NCBI GenBank assembly: GCA_964469265.1
Contig: CAYXYF010000006.1
Span: forward strand, 22,262-86,261
DNA: 64,000 bases
Origin: JAEYZS01 sp964469265
GTDB lineage: Bacteria > Bdellovibrionota > Bdellovibrionia > Bdellovibrionales > JAEYZS01
Direction: 5' to 3'
The translations under genes and the position numbers were made by a program. Under the pieces are notes generated by a model, which worked only from the letters and a program-made list of their open reading frames with translations, did not search any database and had not been told where the DNA came from. Shown here piece after piece: positions 34,543-42,661 of this stretch (within the stretch, counting starts at the first letter, position 1; each line of letters opens with the position of its first letter).

Positions 34543-36008
34543 TATTCGTTCCTACAGTTGTCACACTTTCCGCAACGATCAAAATCTTCAAAACCAAAAT
34601 ATCGATAAATCTCCCGCGCTCGGCACTCCTTGGTCCCCACCCATTGAACCAGCTTTAACAAATTCATCTGATTGCTTTTTAAGCGCGCATCAATTTTTTT
34701 TGCGTCTGTCAGAAGGTCTGGCAGATCACTAATTACCCGTAAGTTCTTCTCGGCAATATCTCCCTCGGTCACCTGCCAACGGTCAAAGAGGTTCAATGTT
34801 GTTTCAAGTCTGAAGTCTTTTCGGTTATAAAAATGCAAGTTCTCTCTTATGCCGTCGAGGCCCTCTTGGTTCGCCCGATCAATGTTGGACTTTAAGAACT
34901 GATAAACCCTTGAGATAAAATCACCATCGGGGTTTGCCCACTTAATAAACTCCATTTGAATGGACACATCGTCTTCGTCATAAAGAACGTGGCACTCTGA
35001 TTCTTCCCCGTCTCGGCCTGCTCGTCCCATCTCTTGGTAAAGGGATTCAATATTGCTGGGTATTTCAAAGTGAATAACGGCCCTAATGTTTTGCTTATCA
35101 ATGCCTAGTCCGAAAGCAGGAGTAGCGAGGATTAATTCATCTTCAGGCTGATCTGAGTTTATAAACTTTTTTTGCATCCGTTGCCGCAGCTGCCTTGGCA
35201 GCTGGCCGTGATATTTAAGATGCGCAAGTTTTTTATCAATGCGCTGTGAACACTTTTCTAAAGTTGAAATGAGTGAAAAGTAAACAATCTTGGGCCCTTT
35301 AACCCGTTGTGCAATCTCAATTAACCTTTCAACCTTTTGTTCCTCTCCATAAAGATCGTTCACAAACAACTTTAAGTTTTCTCGCTTTATTCCTGAATGA
35401 AAAACCCTAGTCTTATCAACACCTAACCCCACTTGCTTCAAGATGTCCTTTTGCACTTCGGGGGTTGCAGTCGCGGTGAGCATAAGGGTTGTGGGCTCTC
35501 CCATAAACTTTCTCATCTCATGAATACGCGTATAATCTGGGCGGAAATCATGGCCCCACTCAGAGATACAGTGGGCTTCATCAATGGCAAGCAAACGGAT
35601 ATCATTTACTGCCAGGGCCTCCCTAAATTCCTTTTTACGAAATCTTTCAGGAGCCACAAAAATGATTTCATATTCTTTGTTTTTTAATTTTTTGTACCGC
35701 TTTTCGCGCTCGGTTTTTCCCAAAAGGGAATGAATCTCGGCAGCCCGAAAACCTCGCGCCCGGGCCTTTGCACCCTGATCCTGCATCAAGGCAATCAGCG
35801 GCGAAATCACAACGGTCAGGCCTCCGAGGATGCGTGCAGGGATTTGAAAACATAGGCTTTTTCCCATTCCTGTAGGCATTAAACAAAGGGTGTCCGTCCC
35901 CGCCAGGATGGAGTTAATTACGGCTTCTTGATCCCCTCTAAAAGCATCAAAACCGAAAACTTCTTTTAAAATATTGTGGGGCCTATTCTGGGCCTGAATT
36001 TCAGTCAC
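34542..36008 (-). CDS. recQ: ATP-dependent DNA helicase RecQ, short form
   Basis: 3'-5' superfamily 2 helicase for recombination and repair. The 488 residues have the Q-motif FGFDAFRGDQEAVI, Walker A LMPTGMGKSLCFQ, DEAH in LLAIDEAHCISEWGHDFRPDY, TATATPEV, YQEMGRAGRDG and the C-terminal Zn-binding AREIYRYFGFEDFDRCGKCDNC. It ends right after the four-Cys zinc subdomain, so it lacks the winged-helix RQC end and the HRDC domain of E. coli RecQ (610 aa). The start is ATG 36008. First gene of a recQ-aat pair. Confidence 0.95.
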   Translation of the reverse strand: MTEIQAQNRPHNILKEVFGFDAFRGDQEAVINSILAGTDTLCLMPTGMGKSLCFQIPARILGGLTVVISPLIALMQDQGAKARARGFRAAEIHSLLGKTEREKRYKKLKNKEYEIIFVAPERFRKKEFREALAVNDIRLLAIDEAHCISEWGHDFRPDYTRIHEMRKFMGEPTTLMLTATATPEVQKDILKQVGLGVDKTRVFHSGIKRENLKLFVNDLYGEEQKVERLIEIAQRVKGPKIVYFSLISTLEKCSQRIDKKLAHLKYHGQLPRQLRQRMQKKFINSDQPEDELILATPAFGLGIDKQNIRAVIHFEIPSNIESLYQEMGRAGRDGEESECHVLYDEDDVSIQMEFIKWANPDGDFISRVYQFLKSNIDRANQEGLDGIRENLHFYNRKDFRLETTLNLFDRWQVTEGDIAEKNLRVISDLPDLLTDAKKIDARLKSNQMNLLKLVQWVGTKECRAREIYRYFGFEDFDRCGKCDNCRNE

Positions 36009-36130
36009 AACATCCGTCCTTTTCCCGTTACTTTCTTCTTGTAAATCTCACGGCTTATGCTACTTTAGCAATCTTTAAATTTTATACAAATTTGAGACCC
36101 AAAAACCCCTTATCTACAGGCAGGAGAAAA

Positions 36131-38248
36131 ATGGCAAAAGATAAAGTCCCATTAGAGCATGTTCGTAATATCGGAATTTCCGCACACATTGACTCAGGTA
36201 AAACAACGCTCACTGAGCGTATTCTATTCTACACTGGTCGTATTCATCAAGTCCACGAAGTCCGCGGAAAAGACGGTGTCGGCGCAACAATGGATTCCAT
36301 GGACCTCGAAAGAGAAAAGGGAATTACAATTAAGTCATCTGCGACTTACTGCCGTTGGAAAGATTACGAAATTAATATTATTGATACCCCAGGACACGTT
36401 GACTTCACAGTTGAAGTTGAGCGATCTCTCAGAGTTCTCGACGGTGCGATTCTCGTTCTCTGCTCAGTATCAGGTGTTCAAGCTCAAACTTTGACAGTTG
36501 ATAGACAGATGAAGCGTTATAAAGTTCCAAGAATTGCTTTTGTAAATAAATGTGACCGCGTTGGAGCAAACCCTAGACGCGTTAAAGATCAAATTCGCGA
36601 GAAGCTAAAACTCAATGCAGCTTTGGTTCAACTTCCAATCGGCCTAGAGGACAACCTTAAAGGCCAAGTGGATCTTGTAAAAATGGTCGCTTACTACTAT
36701 GAGGGTGAAAGCGGAACACAAGTTGTTACGAAAGAGATTCCTGACGACATGCTTGAAGAAGCAAAAGCATCAAGAGCGGAGCTAGTTAGTATCGTAGCTG
36801 ACTTCGACGACGCTGTTGGTGAGAAATTCCTAATGGAAGAAGAAGTGACTGCAGAAGAACTTCAGGCCGCTATCCGAAAAGGAACACTTGAGCTTAAATT
36901 CGTTCCAGTTATGTGTGGATCTGCTTACAAAAACACTGGTATCCAGGCACTACTTGATGGTGTCGGCAACTATCTTCCGTCTCCAAAAGAGATTGAAAAC
37001 ATCGCACTGAACATCGACAAAAAAGAAGAACGCCTTGTTCTTGAGTCTGATCCATCAAAGCCTCTTGTTATGCTTGCGTTCAAACTTGAGAAGTCACCCT
37101 ATGGTCAGTTGACCTTTATGCGTATCTATCAAGGTACTGTTAAAAAAGGTGACATGATCCTTAACGTATCTGATGGTAAGAAGCTAAAAGTTCCACGCCT
37201 CGTGCGATTGCACGCAGACGACATGGAAGATATTGAATCGGCTTCTGCTGGTGACATTGTTGCAAGCTTTGGTATCGAGTGTGCATCAGGCGATACTTTC
37301 ACTGACGGAAAAATGAACGTCACCGTTGAGTCTATGCACATTGCAGATCCAGTTATTTCATTAGCGATCGCGCCGAAAGACAAATCTGCAACAGCAAACT
37401 TCTCAAAAGCTCTAAACAAGTTTACTAAAGAAGATCCTACTTTCAGAGTTCACAGAGACGAAGAGTCTGGTGAAACAATTATCTCTGGAATGGGAGAGCT
37501 TCACTTAGAAATTTACGTTGAGCGCATGAAGCGAGAGTTTGATACTGACGTTATTGTTGGTAAGCCACAGGTTGCATTTAGAGAAACAGTTGCAGCTCCT
37601 GTAGACTTCGTTACTGTTCATAAAAAGCAAACTGGTGGTGCTGGTCAGTACGCGAAGATCGGCGGTATTATGGCCCCTCTTCCGCCTTCTGAAGACAGCA
37701 CTCAAACTTATGAGTTCGTCGATAAGATCGTCGGTGGATCTATTCCTAGAGAATACATTCCTGCTTGTGACAAAGGTTTCCAAGAGCAGCTGAAAAAAGG
37801 TCTACTCACTGGATCTCCAGTCATCGGCGTTCAAATGACGGTCAACGATGGTGGATTCCACCCAGTTGACTCCTCTGAGATGGCGTTTAGAATTTGTGCT
37901 CAAACTGCAATTCGTGAAGCTTACATGAAAGCAAGTCCCACTGTTCTTGAGCCAATCATGAAAGTTGAGATTAGCGTTCCTGAAGAATTCCAAGGTGCAG
38001 TCATGGGTCAGATCAACCAAAAACGTGGTGTGATCATGGGCTCAACAACTGAGCACGGTGAAGCTGTCATCGAAAGCGAAGTGCCTTTAACAGAAATGTT
38101 TGGCTACTCGACAGACTTAAGATCTGCGACTCAAGGTAAAGGCCAGTTCTCTATGGAGTTTGCGAAGTACGCACCAGTACCAAAAACTATCCAAGAAGAA
38201 ATGGTAAAAGAGTATCAGAAGAAGAGAGCTGAGGAGAGTAAGAAGTAA
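36131..38248 (+). CDS. fusA: Elongation factor G, mitochondrial EFG1/spdEFG1-like subtype
   Basis: Ribosomal translocation GTPase of 705 residues. G1 is AHIDSGKTTL, G2 GITIKSSATY, G3 DTPGHVDFT, G4 NKCD. Domain IV has GGAGQYAKIGG and domain V GYSTDLRSATQGKG. The N-terminal block HEVRGKDGVGATMDSM, then DLEREKGITI, is the mtEFG1/spdEFG1 pattern; ordinary bacterial EF-G reads HIDAGKTTT there. It is not in an str operon. The ATG at 36131 follows CAGGAGAAAA; the frame opens upstream at 36092 but without support. A second canonical EF-G elsewhere in the genome is likely. Confidence 0.93.
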   Translation: MAKDKVPLEHVRNIGISAHIDSGKTTLTERILFYTGRIHQVHEVRGKDGVGATMDSMDLEREKGITIKSSATYCRWKDYEINIIDTPGHVDFTVEVERSLRVLDGAILVLCSVSGVQAQTLTVDRQMKRYKVPRIAFVNKCDRVGANPRRVKDQIREKLKLNAALVQLPIGLEDNLKGQVDLVKMVAYYYEGESGTQVVTKEIPDDMLEEAKASRAELVSIVADFDDAVGEKFLMEEEVTAEELQAAIRKGTLELKFVPVMCGSAYKNTGIQALLDGVGNYLPSPKEIENIALNIDKKEERLVLESDPSKPLVMLAFKLEKSPYGQLTFMRIYQGTVKKGDMILNVSDGKKLKVPRLVRLHADDMEDIESASAGDIVASFGIECASGDTFTDGKMNVTVESMHIADPVISLAIAPKDKSATANFSKALNKFTKEDPTFRVHRDEESGETIISGMGELHLEIYVERMKREFDTDVIVGKPQVAFRETVAAPVDFVTVHKKQTGGAGQYAKIGGIMAPLPPSEDSTQTYEFVDKIVGGSIPREYIPACDKGFQEQLKKGLLTGSPVIGVQMTVNDGGFHPVDSSEMAFRICAQTAIREAYMKASPTVLEPIMKVEISVPEEFQGAVMGQINQKRGVIMGSTTEHGEAVIESEVPLTEMFGYSTDLRSATQGKGQFSMEFAKYAPVPKTIQEEMVKEYQKKRAEESKK

Positions 38249-38300
38249 CACTTTTTATTTTTGCAATGGAACCTGACGCCAATTATTGTAAAATTCGATT

Positions 38301-38327
38301 TAAGCCCATGAGGACATCATGGGCTTA
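38301..38327 (+). promoter_or_regulatory. Start-codon hairpin of the CNNM/CorC gene
   Basis: TAAGCCCATGA (38301-38311) pairs perfectly with TCATGGGCTTA (38317-38327) around a 5-nt loop GGACA. The SD GAGGA (38310-38314) lies at the apex and the start ATG (38319-38321) is inside the 3' arm. There is no T-run after the stem, so a terminator is unlikely. It can hide the translation start and is a candidate translational switch. Confidence 0.7.
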
Positions 38328-39401
38328 TTAGTTATTTATGTGTTGGTTGCACTATCTGCATCATTCCTTTGTTCAATTCTTGAAGCAGTCATATTGTCCG
38401 TAACCCACGCACATATTGAAATCATGAAGAAGCGCAAACAAAAGGCGGGCTTCATCATGCAAGACTTAAAAAACAAAGTCGATCAACCCCTAGCGGCAAT
38501 CCTCACCTTAAATACCGTCGCGCACACAGCAGGAGCAACCTTAGTGGGTGCACAGGTTCATAATCTTTACGGCGATAAATATACTGCGATCGCCTCGGGG
38601 ATTCTTACATTGATTATTTTGGTATTTTCAGAAATTTTGCCAAAAACAATCGGCGCACGCTACTGGAAACTGTTAACACCTTTCACAGCTTACTGTTGTA
38701 AGTTCCTTATTGCGCTTCTGTACCCTTTTGTGATGATGTCTAAGAGTATTTCTCAGGTCCTTGGATCAAAAAGCCTGGCTCAATCTCGAATTACAAGAGA
38801 AGAAATGCTCGCTAATGCTGAAATCGGAGAAACCGAAGGTATTCTGCAAAAGAAAGAAACCCTTGTTATTAAAAACCTATTAAAATTAAATAGTGTCTAC
38901 GTTAAAGACGTCATGACTCCTCGTTCAGTTCTTATGGTTTTACAAAAGGACATGACAGTGAGAGACGTTATGGAAGAATTTAAATCTGTTCCGTTTTCTA
39001 GAATTCCTGTTTTTGATCAAGATCTTGATAATATCATCGGCATGATTTTTCGTTATGACTTCCTTGAGTTATACGGAAATGATCAACACGACACAAAGAT
39101 TGAAGAGATTTTAAACCCTATTCATGCTATTCATCAAAACCACTCCGTTGCGATGACACTCGATGAGTTCATTAAGCGCCGTGAACACATGTTCTTAGCG
39201 GTAGATGATTACGGCAGCACCATGGGTATTGTAACCCTAGAAGACGCCATTGAGACGCTTTTAGGTGTAGAGATCATGGATGAAACCGACGACGTCGAAG
39301 ACATGAGAAAGCTTGCACTTGAGCGTTGGGAAAAACGAAAGTCCGAACTTCATGAGCATCAAAAAAGACTTTCTCGAATTTTAAAGAAGGGCGAGAAGTG
39401 A
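38319..39401 (+). CDS. CNNM/CorC-type transporter (DUF21 and CBS domains)
   Basis: 360-residue membrane protein linked to divalent cation (Mg2+/Co2+) export in related families. The DUF21 membrane region (1-150) has VALSASFLCSILEAVILSVT, LTLNTVAHTAGATLVG and VFSEILPKTIGARYW. Two CBS domains follow (about 190-320: VKDVMTPRSVLMV, FSRIPVFD, FLAVDDYGSTMGIVTLEDAI). There is no CorC_HlyC C-terminal domain; the chain ends in a charged helix. The start codon is sealed in a hairpin. cutA overlaps its end (GTGA), so both may serve metal tolerance. Confidence 0.9.
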   Translation: MGLLVIYVLVALSASFLCSILEAVILSVTHAHIEIMKKRKQKAGFIMQDLKNKVDQPLAAILTLNTVAHTAGATLVGAQVHNLYGDKYTAIASGILTLIILVFSEILPKTIGARYWKLLTPFTAYCCKFLIALLYPFVMMSKSISQVLGSKSLAQSRITREEMLANAEIGETEGILQKKETLVIKNLLKLNSVYVKDVMTPRSVLMVLQKDMTVRDVMEEFKSVPFSRIPVFDQDLDNIIGMIFRYDFLELYGNDQHDTKIEEILNPIHAIHQNHSVAMTLDEFIKRREHMFLAVDDYGSTMGIVTLEDAIETLLGVEIMDETDDVEDMRKLALERWEKRKSELHEHQKRLSRILKKGEK

Positions 39402-39712
39402 AACCGATTTTAGTTTATGTAACAACATCGGGTGAAGAAGAAGCTAAAACACTTTCAAAAATCTTACTCTCTAAAAAACTTATTGCGTGCTCTAATGTTT
39501 TCCCTAAGATGAACTCCTTCTACACTTGGGAAGGAAAATCAGAATCATCCGACGAGTCCGTTTTACTGCTAAAATCTTTTGAATCCAAATATGCTGAAAT
39601 AGAAAAGACCATCGAAGAAAATCACTCCTACGAAGTACCGTGCCTTATCACGCTTCCTATTGCATCCATCAATGAAAAATACTTAGAATGGATGAAGAGC
39701 CAAGTTCAATAA
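39398..39712 (+). CDS. cutA: Divalent-cation tolerance protein CutA
   Basis: Small trimeric ferredoxin-like protein of 104 residues, linked to copper/divalent-cation tolerance in E. coli. VYVTTSGEEEAKTLSKILLSKKLIACSNVFP, then FYTWEGKSESSDESVLLLKS, EIEKTIEENHSYEVPCLITLPI and YLEWM are the family blocks. The GTG start overlaps the TGA of the CNNM gene by 4 bases, so it is translationally coupled. Confidence 0.94.
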   Translation: MKPILVYVTTSGEEEAKTLSKILLSKKLIACSNVFPKMNSFYTWEGKSESSDESVLLLKSFESKYAEIEKTIEENHSYEVPCLITLPIASINEKYLEWMKSQVQ

Positions 39713-39766
39713 AACTATCAAAAAAATAATCACTAAAATATAAATGCAAGTTTTGATAAACCCAAC

Positions 39767-39798
39767 CGTGTCTCAATATGAGATAAAGCGTGTCTCAA
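39767..39798. promoter_or_regulatory. Repeats upstream of the first HPF-like gene, candidate operator
   Basis: CGTGTCTCAA occurs at 39767-39776 and again at 39789-39798, start to start 22 bp (two helical turns). Between them TCTCA (39771-39775) and TGAGA (39779-39783) form an inverted repeat. They are 85-116 bp before the ATG at 39883, a place where a dimeric activator or repressor could bind on one face of the DNA. Confidence 0.5.
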
Positions 39799-39882
39799 CT
39801 CTATATTTCCTAAGCCAAAGACCAGTATATTCCGAGACTATGATAGACTATTTAGAGGTTAAATGAAGTTTGGGGGACGTAT

Positions 39883-40206
39883 ATGAAGCTTCGATTTGAG
39901 TATTTCGACTTTATTCCAAGAAAAGAATTTGAAGTCAAAGCTAACCAGTTACTCAATAACTTGAAGCAAGAAATTCCATTCGATTTCGAATGCGAAGCTC
40001 GCTGTACTTACTTTGCAAATAAGTTTTTCTTTCAAATTGTGTTTAGAGGACAAGATGACATTTTAAGTGCGCATTCTATTCTAGATCCAAATCAAGAAGA
40101 CACTTCGTTAAGAGGGTGGCAGGTCAAAGCTCTCGACAAAATGTCTTCTTTATTGGAGCGACAACTCACCTCTATGAAGCTGAAATCCACGCCAATGGCA
40201 GCCTGA
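39883..40206 (+). CDS. Small HPF/RaiA-fold-like protein, paralogue A
   Basis: 107 residues with the beta-alpha-beta-beta-beta-alpha arrangement of hibernation-promoting factors. Strand RFEYFDFIP is followed by helix KANQLLNNLKQ, strands FDFECEARCTYFANKF and FFFQIVFRGQDDI, LSAHSILDP, and a final helix ending KMSSLLERQL. The ending resembles the LxxKLxRQL end of HPF. It shares EF..KA, a DP..EDT.SR-type block and overall spacing with the gene at 40360. A ribosome-binding or stress role is inferred from fold resemblance only; key HPF residues are not confirmed. Confidence 0.7.
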   Translation: MKLRFEYFDFIPRKEFEVKANQLLNNLKQEIPFDFECEARCTYFANKFFFQIVFRGQDDILSAHSILDPNQEDTSLRGWQVKALDKMSSLLERQLTSMKLKSTPMAA

Positions 40207-40280
40207 GAGCTCTTACGGTAATTATCAAAATATCTTTAAATATCCGCGGGAAATTTAGAGTTACAGACACAATTTGAATT

Positions 40281-40297
40281 ACAGATTGATAATCTGT
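40281..40297. promoter_or_regulatory. Inverted repeat upstream of the second HPF-like gene
   Basis: ACAGATT (40281-40287) and AATCTGT (40291-40297) are a perfect 7-bp inverted repeat with a GAT spacer, 63 bp before the ATG at 40360. No T-run follows. This fits a small dimeric operator better than a terminator. Confidence 0.5.
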
Positions 40298-40359
40298 TAG
40301 AGCCAATTGTATTGTAGCTATTAAATTGAGTGAGCCTCAATCAAAAAAGGAGGGGCATT

Positions 40360-40722
40360 ATGGAAATGAATAATCTGTTAAAAGTAAATCGTACTTTTAT
40401 CCCATTTTCCAAATTCAAGGTCGATGGCTTTGAGCCCAGAATAGAGTTTAAGAAGAAAGCATACACGGTCTTAGAGGATATCATCGGCAAGATGCCAGGA
40501 GACGCTAGTTTCCTAGCTGAATGTAAAAAGCGATTTGGAAAATACTATTTTAAAATTACGATCAACGGAAGTGATGCCAAATTTGAAGCCAACACAATAG
40601 TAGATCCTCGCAAAGAGGATACCGCTAGTCGTGATTGGCTCAATAGAGCGATCGAGGAGCTTCATAACTCCATGAACATTCAGATTGCTGGCTGGTTACA
40701 GTCACGTCACCTAAACTGTTAG
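40360..40722 (+). CDS. Small HPF/RaiA-fold-like protein, paralogue B
   Basis: 120 residues, homologous along its length to the gene at 39883: FEPRIEFKKKAYTVLEDIIGKMP, FLAECKKRFGKYYFKITING, AKFEANTIVDPRKEDTASRDWLNRAIEEL. The ATG at 40360 is preceded by AAAAAGGAGGGG, a very strong SD, and the ATG/GTG frame upstream is not used. It ends in a Cys (SRHLNC). The two paralogues are separated by 153 bp and each has its own repeat-bearing leader, so they may be regulated differently. Function unknown. Confidence 0.7.
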   Translation: MEMNNLLKVNRTFIPFSKFKVDGFEPRIEFKKKAYTVLEDIIGKMPGDASFLAECKKRFGKYYFKITINGSDAKFEANTIVDPRKEDTASRDWLNRAIEELHNSMNIQIAGWLQSRHLNC

Positions 40723-40736
40723 GTCTCGATCGTTAA

Positions 40737-40753
40737 ACCTTACTCTGTAAGGT
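40737..40753. promoter_or_regulatory. Short perfect hairpin after paralogue B
   Basis: ACCTTAC (40737-40743) and GTAAGGT (40747-40753) form a 7-bp stem with a 3-nt loop, 14 bp after the stop of the 40360 gene and between convergent genes. It lacks a T-tract. It may stabilise or end the mRNA. Confidence 0.45.
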
Positions 40754-40777
40754 CTGAGGAGTGTGAAACGGCTTTGC

Positions 40778-41581
40778 TTATTTTTCGGAGACGATGTAGG
40801 CAATCCACGACTCACACTCCTCACCTTTTTCAGTAGGAGTGAAAATCCCGTCGCCCTCACCGTCTTTATCCGTTCCTTCCCAGTAGACTTGAGTTTTTTT
40901 AAAGCCAACTTCTTCAAGGATTTCTCTTAGCTCTGGTAAAGACCAAAGTCGCCAGTCGTAACAAAAGACATTCTCAATTTTCGCTTTGCCCTTGGGTTTA
41001 AAGTGGATAGCGAAGTCGGCTTCATTAGTTATCGGATTAAAATTCAGTTGATCCCAAAAGTAAGAAAAATTCTCAAATTCGGTTTCTTCCTCAATGGCTT
41101 CCTGACATTGGCTACCCCCAAAACAATCGATGAGGAAAATGCCGTCGTCGTTGAGTTTTTTTAAGCAGTTTGAGAAATACTCTTTCAGCTGATCGCGCTT
41201 CTTAAATAAAAAATAAGAAAAATTTTGCGCCACAATGATGTCCGATTTCGGCAAACCTTGATCGAGTACGTTTTTATTTAAAACTGTAATTCGAGATTGT
41301 TGTTCGTCTGATAACTTTGTTAAGTAGTTTTTCTTACCGTACTCAATAGGCTCCTTGTCTAGATCAACCCCTGTTGCCACATGGTTTTTATCAAGCTTTA
41401 CCCATTCACAGCATATCGCAAACGTCCCGCAAAAATCTTCTCGCAGAGTTTTTGCGGGTTTCTTCTTTAATTCTTTATAGGTGTCTCTAAAAAACTCCGC
41501 ATCGCCAGAAGGATTTTGAACAGAGTTTATATAATAGAAATATTTATCGAATCCTTTTGGGACGGACTTTGCTTTACTCAT
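40778..41581 (-). CDS. Class I SAM-dependent methyltransferase
   Basis: 267-residue Rossmann methyltransferase. Motif I is atypical: LREDFCGTFAICCEWV near residue 46 (DFCGTF rather than DxGxG). ATGVDLDKEPIEYGKKN supplies the acidic ribose-binding residue. DIIVAQNFSYFLFKKRDQL and LNDDGIFLIDCFGG are motifs IV-V. The substrate cannot be read from sequence. It lies 24 bp upstream (5') of the next minus-strand gene group's end, so may be separately transcribed. Confidence 0.82.
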   Translation of the reverse strand: MSKAKSVPKGFDKYFYYINSVQNPSGDAEFFRDTYKELKKKPAKTLREDFCGTFAICCEWVKLDKNHVATGVDLDKEPIEYGKKNYLTKLSDEQQSRITVLNKNVLDQGLPKSDIIVAQNFSYFLFKKRDQLKEYFSNCLKKLNDDGIFLIDCFGGSQCQEAIEEETEFENFSYFWDQLNFNPITNEADFAIHFKPKGKAKIENVFCYDWRLWSLPELREILEEVGFKKTQVYWEGTDKDGEGDGIFTPTEKGEECESWIAYIVSEK

Positions 41582-41605
41582 GCTGTCTCTCTAAAATGTT
41601 AGTTC

Positions 41606-42661
41606 TTAAGGAACGTCGTTTAAAACTTCGTTTATAGCTTCTTTAATATCAGACTTATGCGGAACTGTCGCCTCTTCTAAATTTGGATGAAGCCCAATAC
41701 CTGGAACGTTTTTCCCAGCATGGACTCTTGGTCGCGCATAAAGGTCATAGAATAACTCTTGAGACGCTCTGTACGCCAAGTGTTCTCCAAAATTTGTGAC
41801 CTCAGTATCTTCATTAACAAAAAGCACTCTTTTCGTTTTCAAAATCGAGTTTTTTACGGTTTGCCAGTCATATGGGAAGATCGACCGAAGGTCTATGACC
41901 TCTACCGAAGTACCTTCCTCAGCCATTTCGTTTGCAATATCTTCGCAAATTAAAAGCGTTCGACCATAGCTTACAACTGTAACGTCAGACCCTTCTTTTA
42001 CAATTTTAGCTTTACCAATTTCAACGCGATAATCTTCAAGCTTTGGCCATTTCGCCTTCCACTTTGATCGATCGCCAAGAGGGGCATCTATTAGCGTTTT
42101 TAACTCTGCTTTAGACTCAGGTTCTCCAGGAATCAGTTCCTTACCTTCAACTCTCATCAAAGCCTTAGGCTTTAAAAATAAAACTGGGTTTGGATCTTCA
42201 ACCGCAGAAAGCATTAAGCCATAAGCATCAAGAGGATTTGATGGCATGACGACCTTCCACCCTACAAGTTTTGATGCCCAAGCATCAAAACTGTGACTAT
42301 GGTATAGAGAACCTCGGATGCCCGCACCAGATGGAGTCATCAATACCAATGGCATTGCTACCTGACCGTTGGAAGCCCAATGCATATTTCCGATAAGTTT
42401 TAATAAATCAATTGTATTAAAGATGTAGTCGACGAACTGAATCTCAGCAACACAGCGCTCGCCTGTCATTGCAATTCCAGTCGCCATCCCGACAATTCCT
42501 CTTTCATCAAGAGGAGTATTCCAAGTTGTCTGTAAACCTTGAGTTGCGGTAAATACCCCACCTAGCGGCATCCCCACGTCTTGACCGAAAATGTCTTTAA
42601 CATCGAGATTCGTCTCTGCATAGTGAAGCGCCATTCTAATAGCTTGTGCCATGTTTGCCAT
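41606..42661 (-). CDS. 2-oxoacid (branched-chain or pyruvate) dehydrogenase E1 beta
   Basis: 351 residues of the transketolase-like beta subunit. MAQAIRMALHYAETNLDVKDIFGQDVGMPLGGVF, then TATQGL and GIVGMATGIAMTGERCVAEIQFVDYI are the PYR-domain blocks with the catalytic Glu. The C-terminal half has GSDVTVVSYGRTLLICEDIA and EVIDLRSIFPYD. With E1 alpha it oxidatively decarboxylates a 2-oxoacid using TPP and lipoyl E2. No E2 or E3 gene is in the window. The ATG overlaps the alpha stop by one base (TAATG). Branched-chain versus pyruvate specificity is not resolved. Confidence 0.92.
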   Translation of the reverse strand: MANMAQAIRMALHYAETNLDVKDIFGQDVGMPLGGVFTATQGLQTTWNTPLDERGIVGMATGIAMTGERCVAEIQFVDYIFNTIDLLKLIGNMHWASNGQVAMPLVLMTPSGAGIRGSLYHSHSFDAWASKLVGWKVVMPSNPLDAYGLMLSAVEDPNPVLFLKPKALMRVEGKELIPGEPESKAELKTLIDAPLGDRSKWKAKWPKLEDYRVEIGKAKIVKEGSDVTVVSYGRTLLICEDIANEMAEEGTSVEVIDLRSIFPYDWQTVKNSILKTKRVLFVNEDTEVTNFGEHLAYRASQELFYDLYARPRVHAGKNVPGIGLHPNLEEATVPHKSDIKEAINEVLNDVP

